Source: Polytrichum commune (Eukaryota; Streptophyta; Polytrichopsida; Polytrichales; Polytrichaceae). Taken from it: 64,000 bases of DNA. The notes under the pieces are model-generated. The model saw only the letters and a program-made list of their open reading frames with translations. It ran no database searches and was not told the DNA's origin. Each line of letters starts with the position of its first letter. Position 1 is the stretch's first letter. The stretch is taken from positions 52,376,796 through 52,440,795 of the forward strand of contig OX485807.1 in assembly GCA_950295325.1 (NCBI GenBank), in the 5' to 3' direction. Of the stretch, positions 48,572 to 59,113 are shown one piece after another. The position numbers and the translations under genes were made by a program.

Positions 48572-48692
48572 CTGCAGCAAGAAATGCATCAGTAACGCAC
48601 AAAATACGAACGCACGTTCGTAAGTTTGAATGTCAAAGAACTTGAAATTTTGAATGTCAAAGATATTTATGAACGTTCGTTCGTAAATTCAC
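48572..48692. repeat. Intron with two palindromes (intron 1 of the ParB/methyltransferase gene)
   Basis: A 121-bp phase-0 intron (donor GTGAAT after TGGAAG, acceptor GCTGCAG before GCATTC). It contains palindromes at 48666-48687 and 48602-48623, 64 bp apart. The donor is only five bases from the first palindrome. Confidence 0.8.
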
Positions 48693-50010
48693 CTTCCATT
48701 GTGGAGACGGCGTCTTCGCGTTCTCCCTTTCTTTAGGGGGGCACCCGTGGGCGACCCAGACGTCCCTTGCAGCCACTATGTTGGCTGCCCACGACGCCTC
48801 GAAGGCCTTGATTTTGTTGCCGGAGTTGAGGAAGGTGGATATCTTCCGCAGCTTGTCCCAATCGTCCGACCACACCAAGAATGCCTTCCAGTAGCGCAAG
48901 TCCTCCTTCAGCTCATGCTGGAAGTTGTCGTCCTTGAGGATTATCTAGGACGCCTCCAAGCTGTGTTGTCCGTCTATGATCCAGAACACTCCATTCTGGA
49001 TCCGTGGCCAGTCCTTCTCCGTCGGACGGGATGTCAGCCCCTTCGGCATGACGCAGACGGTCTGCCTGTCCCACTTGACGTTGTTCATTAGATTATTGAT
49101 CTGCCACTTCACACCACCGCTCTCGCGAGAGCGAACCACCCATTTGTTGGGGGACATCTCGCACTTGAAGCAGTCCACGTTGAATGTGAAGTGGCGTCCC
49201 ATGGGCCAGCAATCCTTCGAGTAGTTGTTGAAGTCTCGAAGGATCCTCGTGGCCTTCACAGCGTCAGGGTTCTCGCCCTTTTTCAAGGGGGTGGGCATTA
49301 CGACAGGCGAGGTCACCTCCGCGGTCTCTATTACTCCCGATTTCTCCATCTCGTCCCTTGTCCTCTTCGATGGCGTGGAGTGTCTACTGGGGCCCTCCGT
49401 CGCCCTGCTCGCGGAAGGCACATGCCTGGGTGCACTTCTAGATCCTCCTGCCCCTGATGTGGATGGTTTCCTGGGGCTCTTCTTGTTTGCCTCAGTGACC
49501 ACACTGTTGTATTTGGAGATGTTCAATGCAAGGGCGGTCAATTTCCTTGCCGTCCAGTATGGGTTCAACGCATATTTGGAGAAGAGGCCGTCCAAGTCGA
49601 AGTGCTTGGCATCTTCCGCTACGTTATTGGTGGCGTATTGGTAGGAGAAGGTATTTTTCTAGAAATGCAACAAGAGGTTGATATGATCCTTCTTGTTCTT
49701 CATGTCCAGAATTACATACTCCCCCTGGGCCTCTATGGACTCTATCTCCCACGTCTTCATTTGAACCCACTGTTCGGGCTGGTCCGGTCTTGTCTCCAGC
49801 TCGTAGGTGAAGCGCATGCAGAAGAGGCCGTCCCCGATCTTCTCTGGCAGTGCCGTCCACTCCCCCATGAAGTCTTCCTTGGGGACATAGTTGTCGTTGC
49901 CGTTATCGTCTAACACCGACTCTGGGAGGCCATCGACCTTCACCACGAACATCTCAATGGCGCTTCTGCTTGATCTTGCCATCTGCAACAGAATATAAAC
50001 AATTAGTGAC

Positions 50011-50649
50011 TTTACGAACGAACGTTCGTAAATGACATGCATATCCCACATACTACGCAGTGTTAATGCGTCTTTGCAATTGATGTAATTATATTTACGA
50101 ACGTTCGTTCGTAAATGAGGGGTTGCAAGATCATATAAATTTTTAGTATTGAGTTTACGAACGAGCGTTCGTAAAAGATATGAAGATCAAAGAGACTACT
50201 CGTCATGAATGTATTTGTAATATATTTGGTTATTTTTACGAACGATCATTCGTAAAAGATATAGGTTTTATAGATTTGGTTTTATTTACGATTTACGAAC
50301 GTGCGTTCGTAAGTATGTCCACTTGGTCTATCTTTTCGGACATTTGGTTGATTTATCTTTCGTAAGTACATGTGATTTGTTTTATTGGTGTTCGCAAATT
50401 TATATTTGTTCTTTAGATATTCGTAGAGGTTCATATTAAATTTAAGGTTCCATCTGAGTGATATTTTGAGTATATTTACGAATGTGCGTTCGTAAATATA
50501 GATCATTTCAATGAACGTGGAGTGCGTATTTACGAACGCACGTTCGTAAATGGAGGTTCGGTATGTAGTGTATGTCCATTTACGAACGAGCGTTCGTAAA
50601 TGGAGGTGGGTATGCAGTGTATATCCATTTACGAACGAGCGTTCGTAAA
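50011..50649. repeat. Nine palindromes upstream of the ParB/methyltransferase gene
   Basis: Copies start at 50011, 50094, 50154, 50235, 50292, 50475, 50529, 50579 and 50628. Most have perfect arms; the centres are AA, TT, AG, AT, TG, TG, CA, AG and AG. Spacings are 83, 60, 81, 57, 183, 54, 50 and 49 bp. The first lies about 30 bp upstream of the ATG-bearing exon. The AT-rich spacers are unlike each other, so the palindromes are conserved more than their surroundings. I see no coding sequence. Confidence 0.9.
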
Positions 50650-50671
50650 TGTGATGGTTTTGGGATCCCCT

Positions 50672-50796
50672 GTCCGTACATATATGTATACATATATATA
50701 CGAATACATATATGTATACATATATATACGAATACATATATGTACACATATATATACGAATACCTATATATACGTATATATATATAAATCACTTAT
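50672..50796. repeat. ATATAC-rich microsatellite
   Basis: About four tandem copies of a ~31-bp unit made of ACATATATGTATACATATAT and ACGAAT. It follows directly after the last palindrome of the upstream cluster. Confidence 0.8.
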
Positions 50797-51177
50797 TAGC
50801 TACTCTGCTTGCAGCCGTGCCTGCAAATTTTTGGTCAGAATGATGCAAATCTTGAATCATAAAGCAATTGAGATGCAGAATGAGATTGAGAATGAAACAT
50901 GAAGAAGAAAGTCATAATTCACATTGCATGTAACAAAACAAATTGAATTCAAGAAGCAACATTTTCAGAATGTGAGAGGAGTTGGAAAGGATAACAAATT
51001 ACATTGAAATGCTGCACACTTCAAACCCTGCTTCTTCTCTTTCTGAAAATCCCAGAAATCCTCACAACTGCACACTCAATTGCCTTTCAAATGCACACTC
51101 AGATAACTCTCTAATGCAGACCTCAAGCCTTCACAGCTTATATACAAACCCTAGTATACTCCCATGTACACAAAACT

Positions 51178-51530
51178 CACAAGCTTGTAGCTCTCAAGCT
51201 TGTAGCTCTCAAGCTTGTAGCTCTCAAGCTTCTGAACTCTTAAGCAAACCCTTAACTCTCAAGCTTCCCTAAACTCTCAAGCTTCACTTCTAAAGCTTCC
51301 CTAAACTCTCAAGCTTCAACTCTCAAGCTTCCTTAAACTCTCAAGCTTCTAAAGATCACCCTCAAGCTCTCAATCCGAAACTCTGAAGCTTTCCTACTCA
51401 AGCTCTCAAGCTTTTGAAACTCACAAACTCTCACACTGAAAGCTTTCACAAACTCACAAGCTTTCACAATGAAAGCTTTCACAAACTCAAAAGCTTTCAC
51501 ACAAGCTCTCAATCTGAAATCTCTCAAAAC
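51178..51530. repeat. CTCTCAAGCTT minisatellite
   Basis: More than twenty copies of AAGCTT within variable 10-18 bp units (CTCTCAAGCTTGTAG, then CTCAAGCTTC, then CTCACAAGCTTTCACAATGAAAG). Open frames on both strands here are repeat translations and not genes. Confidence 0.85.
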
Positions 51531-51713
51531 TTCCCACAAAACTAATTTAAAACTAAAAAACTAAAAAAAGCAAGAGCTTCGCTCTCTAAGCGCTCCGCTC
51601 CTCCTCTCCTCGAAATGACAAATGAGGAGAAGAGGAAGGGGCGCAGGGAGGTAGGTGCGCCGCTAGGGTTTCCCATCACCTGCCACGTGGCACAACTCCA
51701 CTGGCTAGGGCTG

Positions 51714-51790
51714 GGAGGGAGATGGGATGGGATGGTATGGGAGGTGATGGGAAGGGATGGGATGGGATGGGATGCGATGGGAGATAGGAG
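51714..51790. repeat. GGGAT minisatellite
   Basis: Repeats of GGGATGGGATGGTATGGGAG and variants with a five-base period. Confidence 0.8.
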
Positions 51791-51799
51791 ATGGTTGTA

Positions 51800-53417
51800 T
51801 ATTGGAATCCTTCATGTTATTCTCATGCTTTGACATATTTATATGTAATGGACGCGTTTAGGGCATTAACTTGAAAAGCTTAGTTAAAATACATGAATTT
51901 TACTCATTTTATTTCCTTAGTACCTCTACATTTGGATTCCTTGTAAACATATTTTAGAAAAATATGCTCAGTTAATTCGTAATAAACAATGCATGTCATT
52001 TCCTAGGTTGTCAATGTAGAATCCACCCCCAAAGATATGTATATGGTGTTTTAAAATATAGTTTATGTAAGAGCTAGATATCTTTCAATTAATTCGATGG
52101 TTCCTCAAATAAATATTACATGCAAAACGGAATTCATAATAATATGAGATTGCGGAGAGTTGCTATACGATAGGATGTCAATTCAAGTTCCAATATTAGG
52201 TGTTAGCTTGAACTAATGCATTTATGGAGTGGTCAACTATTTTGCTAGCATCAACTACGAGCTTGCGATGAATGAAGTTAGTGCAATTACAAGGGTTTTT
52301 GAGGAGTCAATATTGTTTGTGTGTGTAATGTATCCTAATAACAATCTAAAACCTAAACCCAAATACCACATACACAACTTTCACAAACCCTACCCCCAAA
52401 CCCTAACCCTAAACCCTAACCGCAAACCCTAAACCCTACATCCCTGCATCTTTTTATCTTACCAACCTTTCTTATATGTGGCCATGTTGTTTTCTGAGGG
52501 CAGGTCAAATTGGTCTACCAATGTTGGTTGGATGGAGAATGCTTAATTCCGTTCATAACAACTATAATAATTGATAATGATGCCAATTGTCATTTTCACA
52601 TTCCAAATTAATAGATTTGAGATAAAACTTTGGTTTAGGTGATAAGTGAAATTTCAAATATTCCCTCTTTCACCTTAATAGTTCTGAGTGAAATTTCATC
52701 ACACAATCCACGATCTTATTATAATAACATGCATGTCTTAAGACTTCAATTTATATCAACACTTTAAGCTATGATGATGCACATCCTTCTCATAGGATGC
52801 AAAACATATATTAATTGTAAGTACATACTATTGTATGCACCATTCCAAATTAATAGTGCATTTCCCCAAACCCTAAAAGTCTATTTCCAATAGGACCTCA
52901 ACTCATTTAATCATGTGTCAACTTAAACTAACAATCGAACAATGCATTCAACTATAAATATCACTAATGATCTAATAAACATTTAACCAATGTGCATCCG
53001 TACCCTTACAACAAGTGGACGAAAATTCGATTTCCAATAGGACGTCAAACACATAATAATTGTAACTATGATTCAACGTTACGGTAGCTAGTATGGTTTC
53101 AAGTCTCAGTGATCATTACGCTATCATACTATGCAGCATTACAAATTGATTAATCCTTCCAACTCATGCCATTTTAATTCCTTATTTTCACACCTAGATA
53201 CCATTTGAAAGAAGACCTAACTTACATATATTATTAGGTATAATTAGTTCATAATGTCCTCAATCTACCCTAGTGCAAGCCATTATGGATTAACCCGATT
53301 TTTAAGTTGTATTCATGCACTTGGTGACCATATTACGGTCATTTTTTGATGTGAAACATATGATACCTATAATTTTAGGGGCGTCCGCAACATGTTTTTT
53401 AGCCACTCTGACCTCAT

Positions 53418-53478
<61 letters not shown>

Positions 53479-54009
53479 ATGACTTCGACATTCATAACTT
53501 TATTAGGCATCAATTGTCAATTAACTTGGACTTCATACCTTAGTCGCAAATCATTAAATATTCAATGTTAACCATCTCCATATTTAGACATTATGTGTAT
53601 ATATATATATATACATATATGTATATACATATATTTCGATGAGACCTTGGTCACAACTAAGGTGTACAACCGATTTATATATTTTCAATATGTTGGCGTG
53701 CATGCAAGGCATGTTCCATACATGACAGTGCTATTTATATAATTCCGTATGGATGGAATGGGAGATTGTTAGGTCAAAGAAGGCGGCGGGAATCCGCTTT
53801 TTAAAGAGCATCCAAGGGATTTTGAACCAGCGGGGTGAAGTACTTAAAGCTCTTCCCCCCACAACAAAGCTCTTTTCAGCGGCGCATGCAAGTGTGCGCT
53901 CTACAGACCTCACCGAACGTGCTCAAGCCATTTCGTGTGCGCCAACCCTACACCACCCAGGTACAGTACAGGCTGTACCTACCGCATATACCGCCGTAAA
54001 TACCGGAAC
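51800..54009. other. Repeat-poor AT-rich gap between palindrome clusters
   Basis: No gene is recognised and no 22-bp palindrome occurs. It includes the telomere-like stretch at 52388-52437, a (GT)n(AT)n run at 53415-53476, and an ATATAC run near 53596-53632. The frame at 53753-54052 (plus) crosses into the palindrome array and has no recognisable domain. Confidence 0.45.
52388..52437 (+). repeat. Interstitial plant-type telomeric repeat
   Basis: About six units of CCCTAAA and its variants CCCTAA and CCGCAAA, in the C-rich orientation. The unit is the standard green-plant telomere sequence, found here at an internal site. Confidence 0.85.
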
Positions 54010-54817
54010 TTTACGAACGCACGTTCGTAAAGATGAGGAGCTTCAGGTTTAGACAAACGATTCGGACTTGTACATGGCAAGGATTTACGAACGTGCGTTC
54101 GTAAATTCCACATGAGAGCATGTTCTGGATTGAGCTACTCATATGGATAGTCACATGCACGTAATCCATGTCAGTTATTTACGAACGTGCGTTCATGAAT
54201 ATGCCTTCGAGGACCATGCAGACATATTTGACCCTTATCTATTGGTACCTGATGGTCGGTAATTTACGAACGTACGTTCGTAAATCCCACCTGAGAGCAT
54301 GTTTTGGATTGAACTACTCATGGATAGTCACATGCACATAATCCATGGCAATTATTTAGGAACGTGCGTTCGTAAATATGCCTTCGAGGATCATACATAC
54401 ATATTTGACCCGTATCTATTGGTACATGATGGTCGGTAATTTACGAACGTGCGTTCGTAAATCCCACAGGAGAGCATGTTTTGGATTGAGCTACTCATGG
54501 ATAGTCACATGCACATCATCTATGGCATTTATTTACGAACGTGCATTCGTAAATATGCCTTCGAGGTTCATACATACATATTTGACCCGTGTCTATTGGT
54601 ACCTGATGGTCGGTAATTTACGAACGTGCGTTCGTAAATCCCACATGAGAGCATGTTCTGGATTGAGCTATTCATATGGTTAGTCACATGCACTTAATCC
54701 ATGACAGTCATTTACGAACGTGCGTTCGTAAATATGCCTTCGAGGATCATACATACTTATTTGACCCGTATCTATTGGTACCTGATGGTCGGGAATTTAC
54801 GAACGTGCGTTCGTAAA
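54010..54817. repeat. Tandem ~177-bp array with two palindromes per unit
   Basis: Ten palindromes start at 54010, 54084, 54178, 54263, 54355, 54440, 54532, 54617, 54711 and 54796, mostly with centre TG. Alternate spacers are alike: one has GAGAGCATGTT(C/T)TGGATTGA, the other has ATATGCCTTCGAGG and TATCTATTGGTACCTGATGG. The repeat unit is therefore about 177 bp with palindromes roughly 85 and 92 bp apart, present in about 4.5 copies. Frames through the array are repeat translations. Confidence 0.9.
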
Positions 54818-54924
54818 TACATGTCATTATTGTCTACGCATCCAGCAACACATCTTCATTCATGCACATCAGTATGGCAGTAATATACGAACATAGAATA
54901 GCAAGAAAAATATGCTCATCGCTC

Positions 54925-55360
54925 GTCCGTGAAGGATGTGAACACGGGGTCGCACCCATTTACGAACGTCCGTTCATGAATGGGTAGGTACGCAAAAGTC
55001 AACATAATCAAATTCACAATATGAAGGTGCTCAGTGTTCAAAATATTGTTGGAGTTGATTCATGCATCATCTGCAGATTTACTACTTTTGTGCGTATGGA
55101 CAAGTGTTTTCTTGTGATAGTATATCGCACAGGTTTCTAAGTCAATATGATACTTTGACCTACAAAACCGATATTCTTGAGGGTGCTCTCAGATGAGGGA
55201 TCTCGAAGGCCGCCGGATGCACATGGAGAAGTTACTGAGGTCACGAACGCGCGTTCGTAAATGCATGTGGCGTTCTCGGATTTGTGATTTCGTCGTCGGT
55301 TGTATGGGGACAGGCGCTGGTCCGAACAGCAGGGCCCTCCTGGACGACTAACGATTGTTC
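54925..55360. repeat. Direct repeat block, right copy
   Basis: Homologous to 45270-45745 in the same orientation. It contains palindromes at 54959-54980 and 55240-55261 and, from about 55250, a decayed copy of the 3' end of the ParB/methyltransferase-like gene (minus sense). A half-palindrome (GCGCGTTCGT) follows near 55432. Confidence 0.75.
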
Positions 55361-55583
55361 TCCTCTTTGTCCATGTATTGTTTACATTAGTGAGGCTCCT
55401 AGACGTATGCTTAAAACGTTTTTTTGGGACGCGCGTTCGTCTTTATGCGTGAGGTTCTCCAATGGTGCACCAAAATTTGTTTGTCAATTTTGGGCCATTT
55501 ATCTCCACATATATTCTATCCTCTCTTGTATGCATTGCGGTGGTGGTTGGGTTGATCATTTCCTGGTGGTTGGTCTAGGCGGT

Positions 55584-58500
55584 ATGGCGTTGCATGTGGG
55601 TGATAGTTCATTGGAGTTGTCGACGTATGCATCGTCATCCGATGCTGAATGTGAACTGTCTTCCCCATCGGTAGATAGTAATGGTGTGCCAAACGTGAGG
55701 GGGGTGTTTGTGGATACATCCTCCCATGAATCTTTGGAAGTCCACGAACAATCTCTACATTCCGGAGATGACCACGATGACATTCCGTTGTGTGCCGGTT
55801 TCAGGAGGGAGCAATGGGTTGGCCTTGATGTCGTTCTACTCAACGAGGTTGGTGTCCCGGTGGCAGATGGCATATGTAGAAACTCCAATCCCCGTGATTG
55901 TGTCGATGCCAACGCCCTAGGTCTCGATGATGTTGGCGTGTGCATCTTGAACTTTTTGCTTCCGGTAGAGGTCCCAGTGACATGGAGATTTTCCTTGCGT
56001 CGATGGCCGCTTCGTCAAGTTCTACATGAGGAAGTGAGTTTGTGGGATCATGAGCGGCGGCATAAGCAAACACAATTAGCTTTGTTGGCCAAAACACGTA
56101 CTCGCAAAGGCCTCCGTAGATATGATTCAAACCGTGTGCCTCGCGGAGATAAGGAGCGTCGACGGGATCGGCTTTTGGGGGACGAATCTATCCGTCTAGT
56201 GTCCGGCAATGATTGTTGCGCGAGGAAATGTTGCCAATTTTTCCCGCGGGAGAAAATTAGGTCTCTGCATCAAGAGATGTGGCTTGCGGATTTTCGTATG
56301 AGGTCGGCTAAGAAACTCGAGGTCCACAGAAATTTGCACCTTGATACACATGGGCATAAGGTGGTGACAGTTGAGAATGTTGATGTGTGTTGTACAGCGT
56401 GGTATACCATCCACGCCGTCTCCAAGGCTGACTTTTATAGGTTTCGAAAGTATTCATCGTTGGGTCGCCGCTCTCGATTTCATGGCAACTCGGGCACAAA
56501 GAAACCTAGGGAGGCTACACTGCAAGCGTCCGCGACACTATCCACCATCATAGTGCCATTGGCCGATGCAATGCCCCACAAGACGAGGACATTGTCGTCA
56601 GGGGAGAAGGTTGTTCAAATGGTGTTGCCCACGGGCACAAAATGGAAGAACATCTTAACGGACATCAATGAAGTGGGTCGCATAGCGGGATGTGGGCCCA
56701 TTTCTTTGTCCAAGTTGAGTGTGATTAAAAACCAGCAGTTTACGGAATACATTCTGAAAAGACCCGGGGACAAGTTCGCTAGATGTACGACGTGTGAAAA
56801 ATACAAAGGTCTTCGAGACGCCCACCCCATATGCACTGAATCTCATTCCAGACACCAGAAAAAATATATTGAGCATGTCAACAATCAAGAGGCACACCGT
56901 CAAGATTACTATAAGAATCGTGCTCTATCCATAATGAGGCCCATAGAGGTTCTAACAGTCATCCATGATAAAATGGACCACGCCAAAACCGCATGCCCTT
57001 GTTATGCACGCAAAATAAAGGCCACGGATGGTCTCTTCAAGTTGCCCGTAGCTGTCACAGGTTTGTATGAAATCACAACTACGTGTTTAAAATATATCCA
57101 ATTTTCTTGGGTGTGTTTGGCAAAAGTCCAACTCCATACATCCGTTTAGTGGTTATTTGATTATTTTGGTCACGCATCGTTTGTTTTTTCCAGGTATGAT
57201 TGCCCACAGCCATGGGGACGTAAAGTATGCCCATTATGGTTTGGATTTTTACCCTGGGGATGCTAACCACACGGTGGGTTCATTTGTAAAACTCTTGCGC
57301 GATCTTGAGAAGCCACCGGTACATTCTTCCCGTGCACTTTTTGATGGTTGTGGAACCACATCCCTTTATGAGGCAGTGCTTGCGGGGAAGGAAGTTTGTA
57401 TGTCGTCATTGCCAAAACCACCCGGATAACCCATTTGTGCAAAACCATTGCCTCCAACTCTCCACGTTCAACTTGATAATTGTGCGAAGGACAACAAATG
57501 TCGATACGTATTTTGTTTTTGGTCATTGCTCGTGGCGAAAGGAATCTTCAAGGAGGTGTTTGTGTCTTTCTTGATGGTGGGACATACACACGACGACATT
57601 GATGCATCATTCGGACGGTGGAGCATGAAGTTGCATGAAGAAGATTTTCCAACCATACCTCTTCTTATGAAATCGTATATGGATTTGGACCATATGCCAG
57701 TAATTCCGCACTTGATTGAGGAAGTACCAGATTTCAAGGCCTTCATCAAGCCATACATGTTGAAGGGAGGGGACCGTTTGGTGGGGCATACCAAAGCACA
57801 ACAATTCCGATTTTATATGAGGGACGATGGTCTCCCGGCCATGCAATTCAAGCTTTTGTGCACGTCTCCTAATTGGGGCCCGGATGATGGTATACTCGTA
57901 TGGCGTCAAGACAATGATGGGAAATGTTTGGTCCCGGATGGGGAACCAAAGCCTTGCAAACCCGAACCCATGAGGAATGGGCCGGAAATCATCAAAGGCA
58001 TATCCGGATTCATTGAATATTGGAAAGAGTTGTGCGAGGAGGACATCACAAGACGTGTTAGAGATACCCATGAACCGTTGATCGCGTATTGGGATCGCAT
58101 TCGCTCAGCCTTGATGATACTTGGTGGCGACACCCGTACGACTTTGACACAAGGATTTTGGCCACAAAGTCGTTTGACGGTTGTCGAGTCCGATACTATG
58201 TTTTTCAGCAATGGAGACGTTCGTGAAGAGTTCGCAATGGACGAGCATTACGTTGGCCCTGCCCGCAATCGACCGGCACCGTCGTTTCGTGTAGGTGTTG
58301 ATTGTCATGAAGGGTATTTGGTCCTCGTACGAGCAGGGGATGAGGAGCATCCCAAGCCAATTTGGTTGGTAAAAGCATTGTCTTCACCCAATTTTGTTCG
58401 AACTAGCCCCAACTTTCGTCAAATTGAGGTGGAATATTGTCGTCCAAGCACTAAAGACCAGAACGTGCTCCGCACTTATTTAGGTTTGGACACCAAAAAG

Positions 58501-58713
58501 AATTTTAAGTGGACAGTGGACTCAGCGTACACACCGGTTTGGATAAACACGGATACTATACTTTGTGCTTGGAAGCCGCGCAAAGGTTCCAACACAGAAG
58601 CAATGACCATCCCCCCAAAACATATAGATTTTGCCAAAGACAACTTGGCACGTATTGCAGCTGCGGAAAATGACGCCGAGAATGGATATGAAGCGGAAGA
58701 TGGAGATGGGTAA
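55584..58713 (+). pseudogene. DUF7869-type protein with RNase-H-like motifs
   Basis: Exon 1 runs from ATG at 55584 to 57060 (the frame is open from 55284, but the earlier part overlaps the direct repeat). Exon 2 is 57194-58713, with donor CAGGTTTGT and acceptor TTCCAGGTATG. Features in order: an acidic N terminus; a Cys-rich patch CCARKCCQFF (about 56215-56245); a CTTCEKYKGLRDAHPIC zinc-binding-like patch; VIHDKMDHAKTACP; LHVQLDNCAKDNKCRYVF (about 57460); and VGHTHDDIDASFGRW (about 57575-57620). The last two are typical, as I recall them, of the DUF7869 family, which is often multicopy and transposon-like. The spaced Asp residues suggest an RNase-H-like nuclease fold (inference). One in-frame TAA (57427-57429) interrupts exon 2. 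It follows the palindrome clusters directly. Confidence 0.7.
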
Positions 58714-59113
58714 ACATAACATAGGTGAAAGTTAACGGCGGGAAAAAACATTAGTGCTTAGTAGTCTTGGTTTTTAATAGACTTAGTAGACTTGTCACAC
58801 TCCATTGTGGTATACGTTTGGGATGTGCCATCCAAAATCATAAGAACCTTACTTATGGGATGCGCACCCCAAACTCTATAATGACATAAACCATTTGTTT
58901 TTTAGATTCGCTTGTTATTTTCCACATGGAGTTCACGTTTTCATTATAATTGCAATTTTCTATTTTTAGTATTAGGAATATTCTTTACGTGCGAATTTTT
59001 AAATTGTCATGTTCTTGATATTCCCAACATTCCATATGCCCACAATATTGGCATCCCAAACTATGGGCATATTTTATTTTGAGACTTTCAAAAGTCTCCG
59101 ATTAACGAATATA
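58714..59113. other. No gene recognised
   Basis: AT-rich flank between the DUF7869-type gene and the dispersed repeat. The related words GGGATGTGCCATCC, GGGATGCGCACCCC and GGCATCCCAAACTATGGGCAT suggest small inverted motifs, but no element end could be fixed. Confidence 0.35.

Larger units (their letters stand above)
45652..49982 (-). pseudogene. ParB/DGQHR-like plus permuted methyltransferase-like gene
   Basis: Three exons fit: 49982-48693, 48571-47242 and 47100-45652, about 1,300 codons. Exon 1 starts ATG directly after a TGTTGCAG acceptor, so a 5' UTR intron is likely. It carries FWIIDGQHSLEAS (DGQHS at 48974-48960) and ISTFLNSGNKI, resembling the ParB/DGQHR fold. Exon 2 has GCPFALIDFRGIPG, at the place of motif IV, and ends VYNVCGGSKFMYAAM. 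Exon 3 continues MLGLVVNSFIEAIDEEDF, a motif-I-like GxG then acidic pattern, matching the order of the MULE methyltransferase-like gene. It is followed by an acidic, coiled-coil (about 46500-46350) and Pro-rich tail. Damage: in-frame TAG at 49661-49659 and 48947-48945, and a one-base shift near 48350. Both introns hold two palindromes each. The domain names are inference from motifs; the exon structure is well supported. Confidence 0.6.

Noticed and set aside
51178-51540. Ser/Ala-rich or Lys/Phe-rich coding frames
   Set aside because: These are translations of the AAGCTT minisatellite.
54378-54883. Open frames through the tandem array (peptides with IYERAFVN and LRTCVRK) as a repeat protein
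   Set aside because: The repeat unit length is near a multiple of three, so frames stay open by chance. The peptide is the palindrome read through, and it appears in unrelated frames on both strands.
45181-55261. Palindrome clusters as a CRISPR array
   Set aside because: Spacings are irregular, spacers are not of uniform length, no cas genes are present, and the DNA is eukaryotic.
43100-59113. Terminal inverted repeats for the 43-58.7 kb island
   Set aside because: The flanks near 43.1 kb and 58.75-59.1 kb were compared by eye in both orientations and no convincing match was found.
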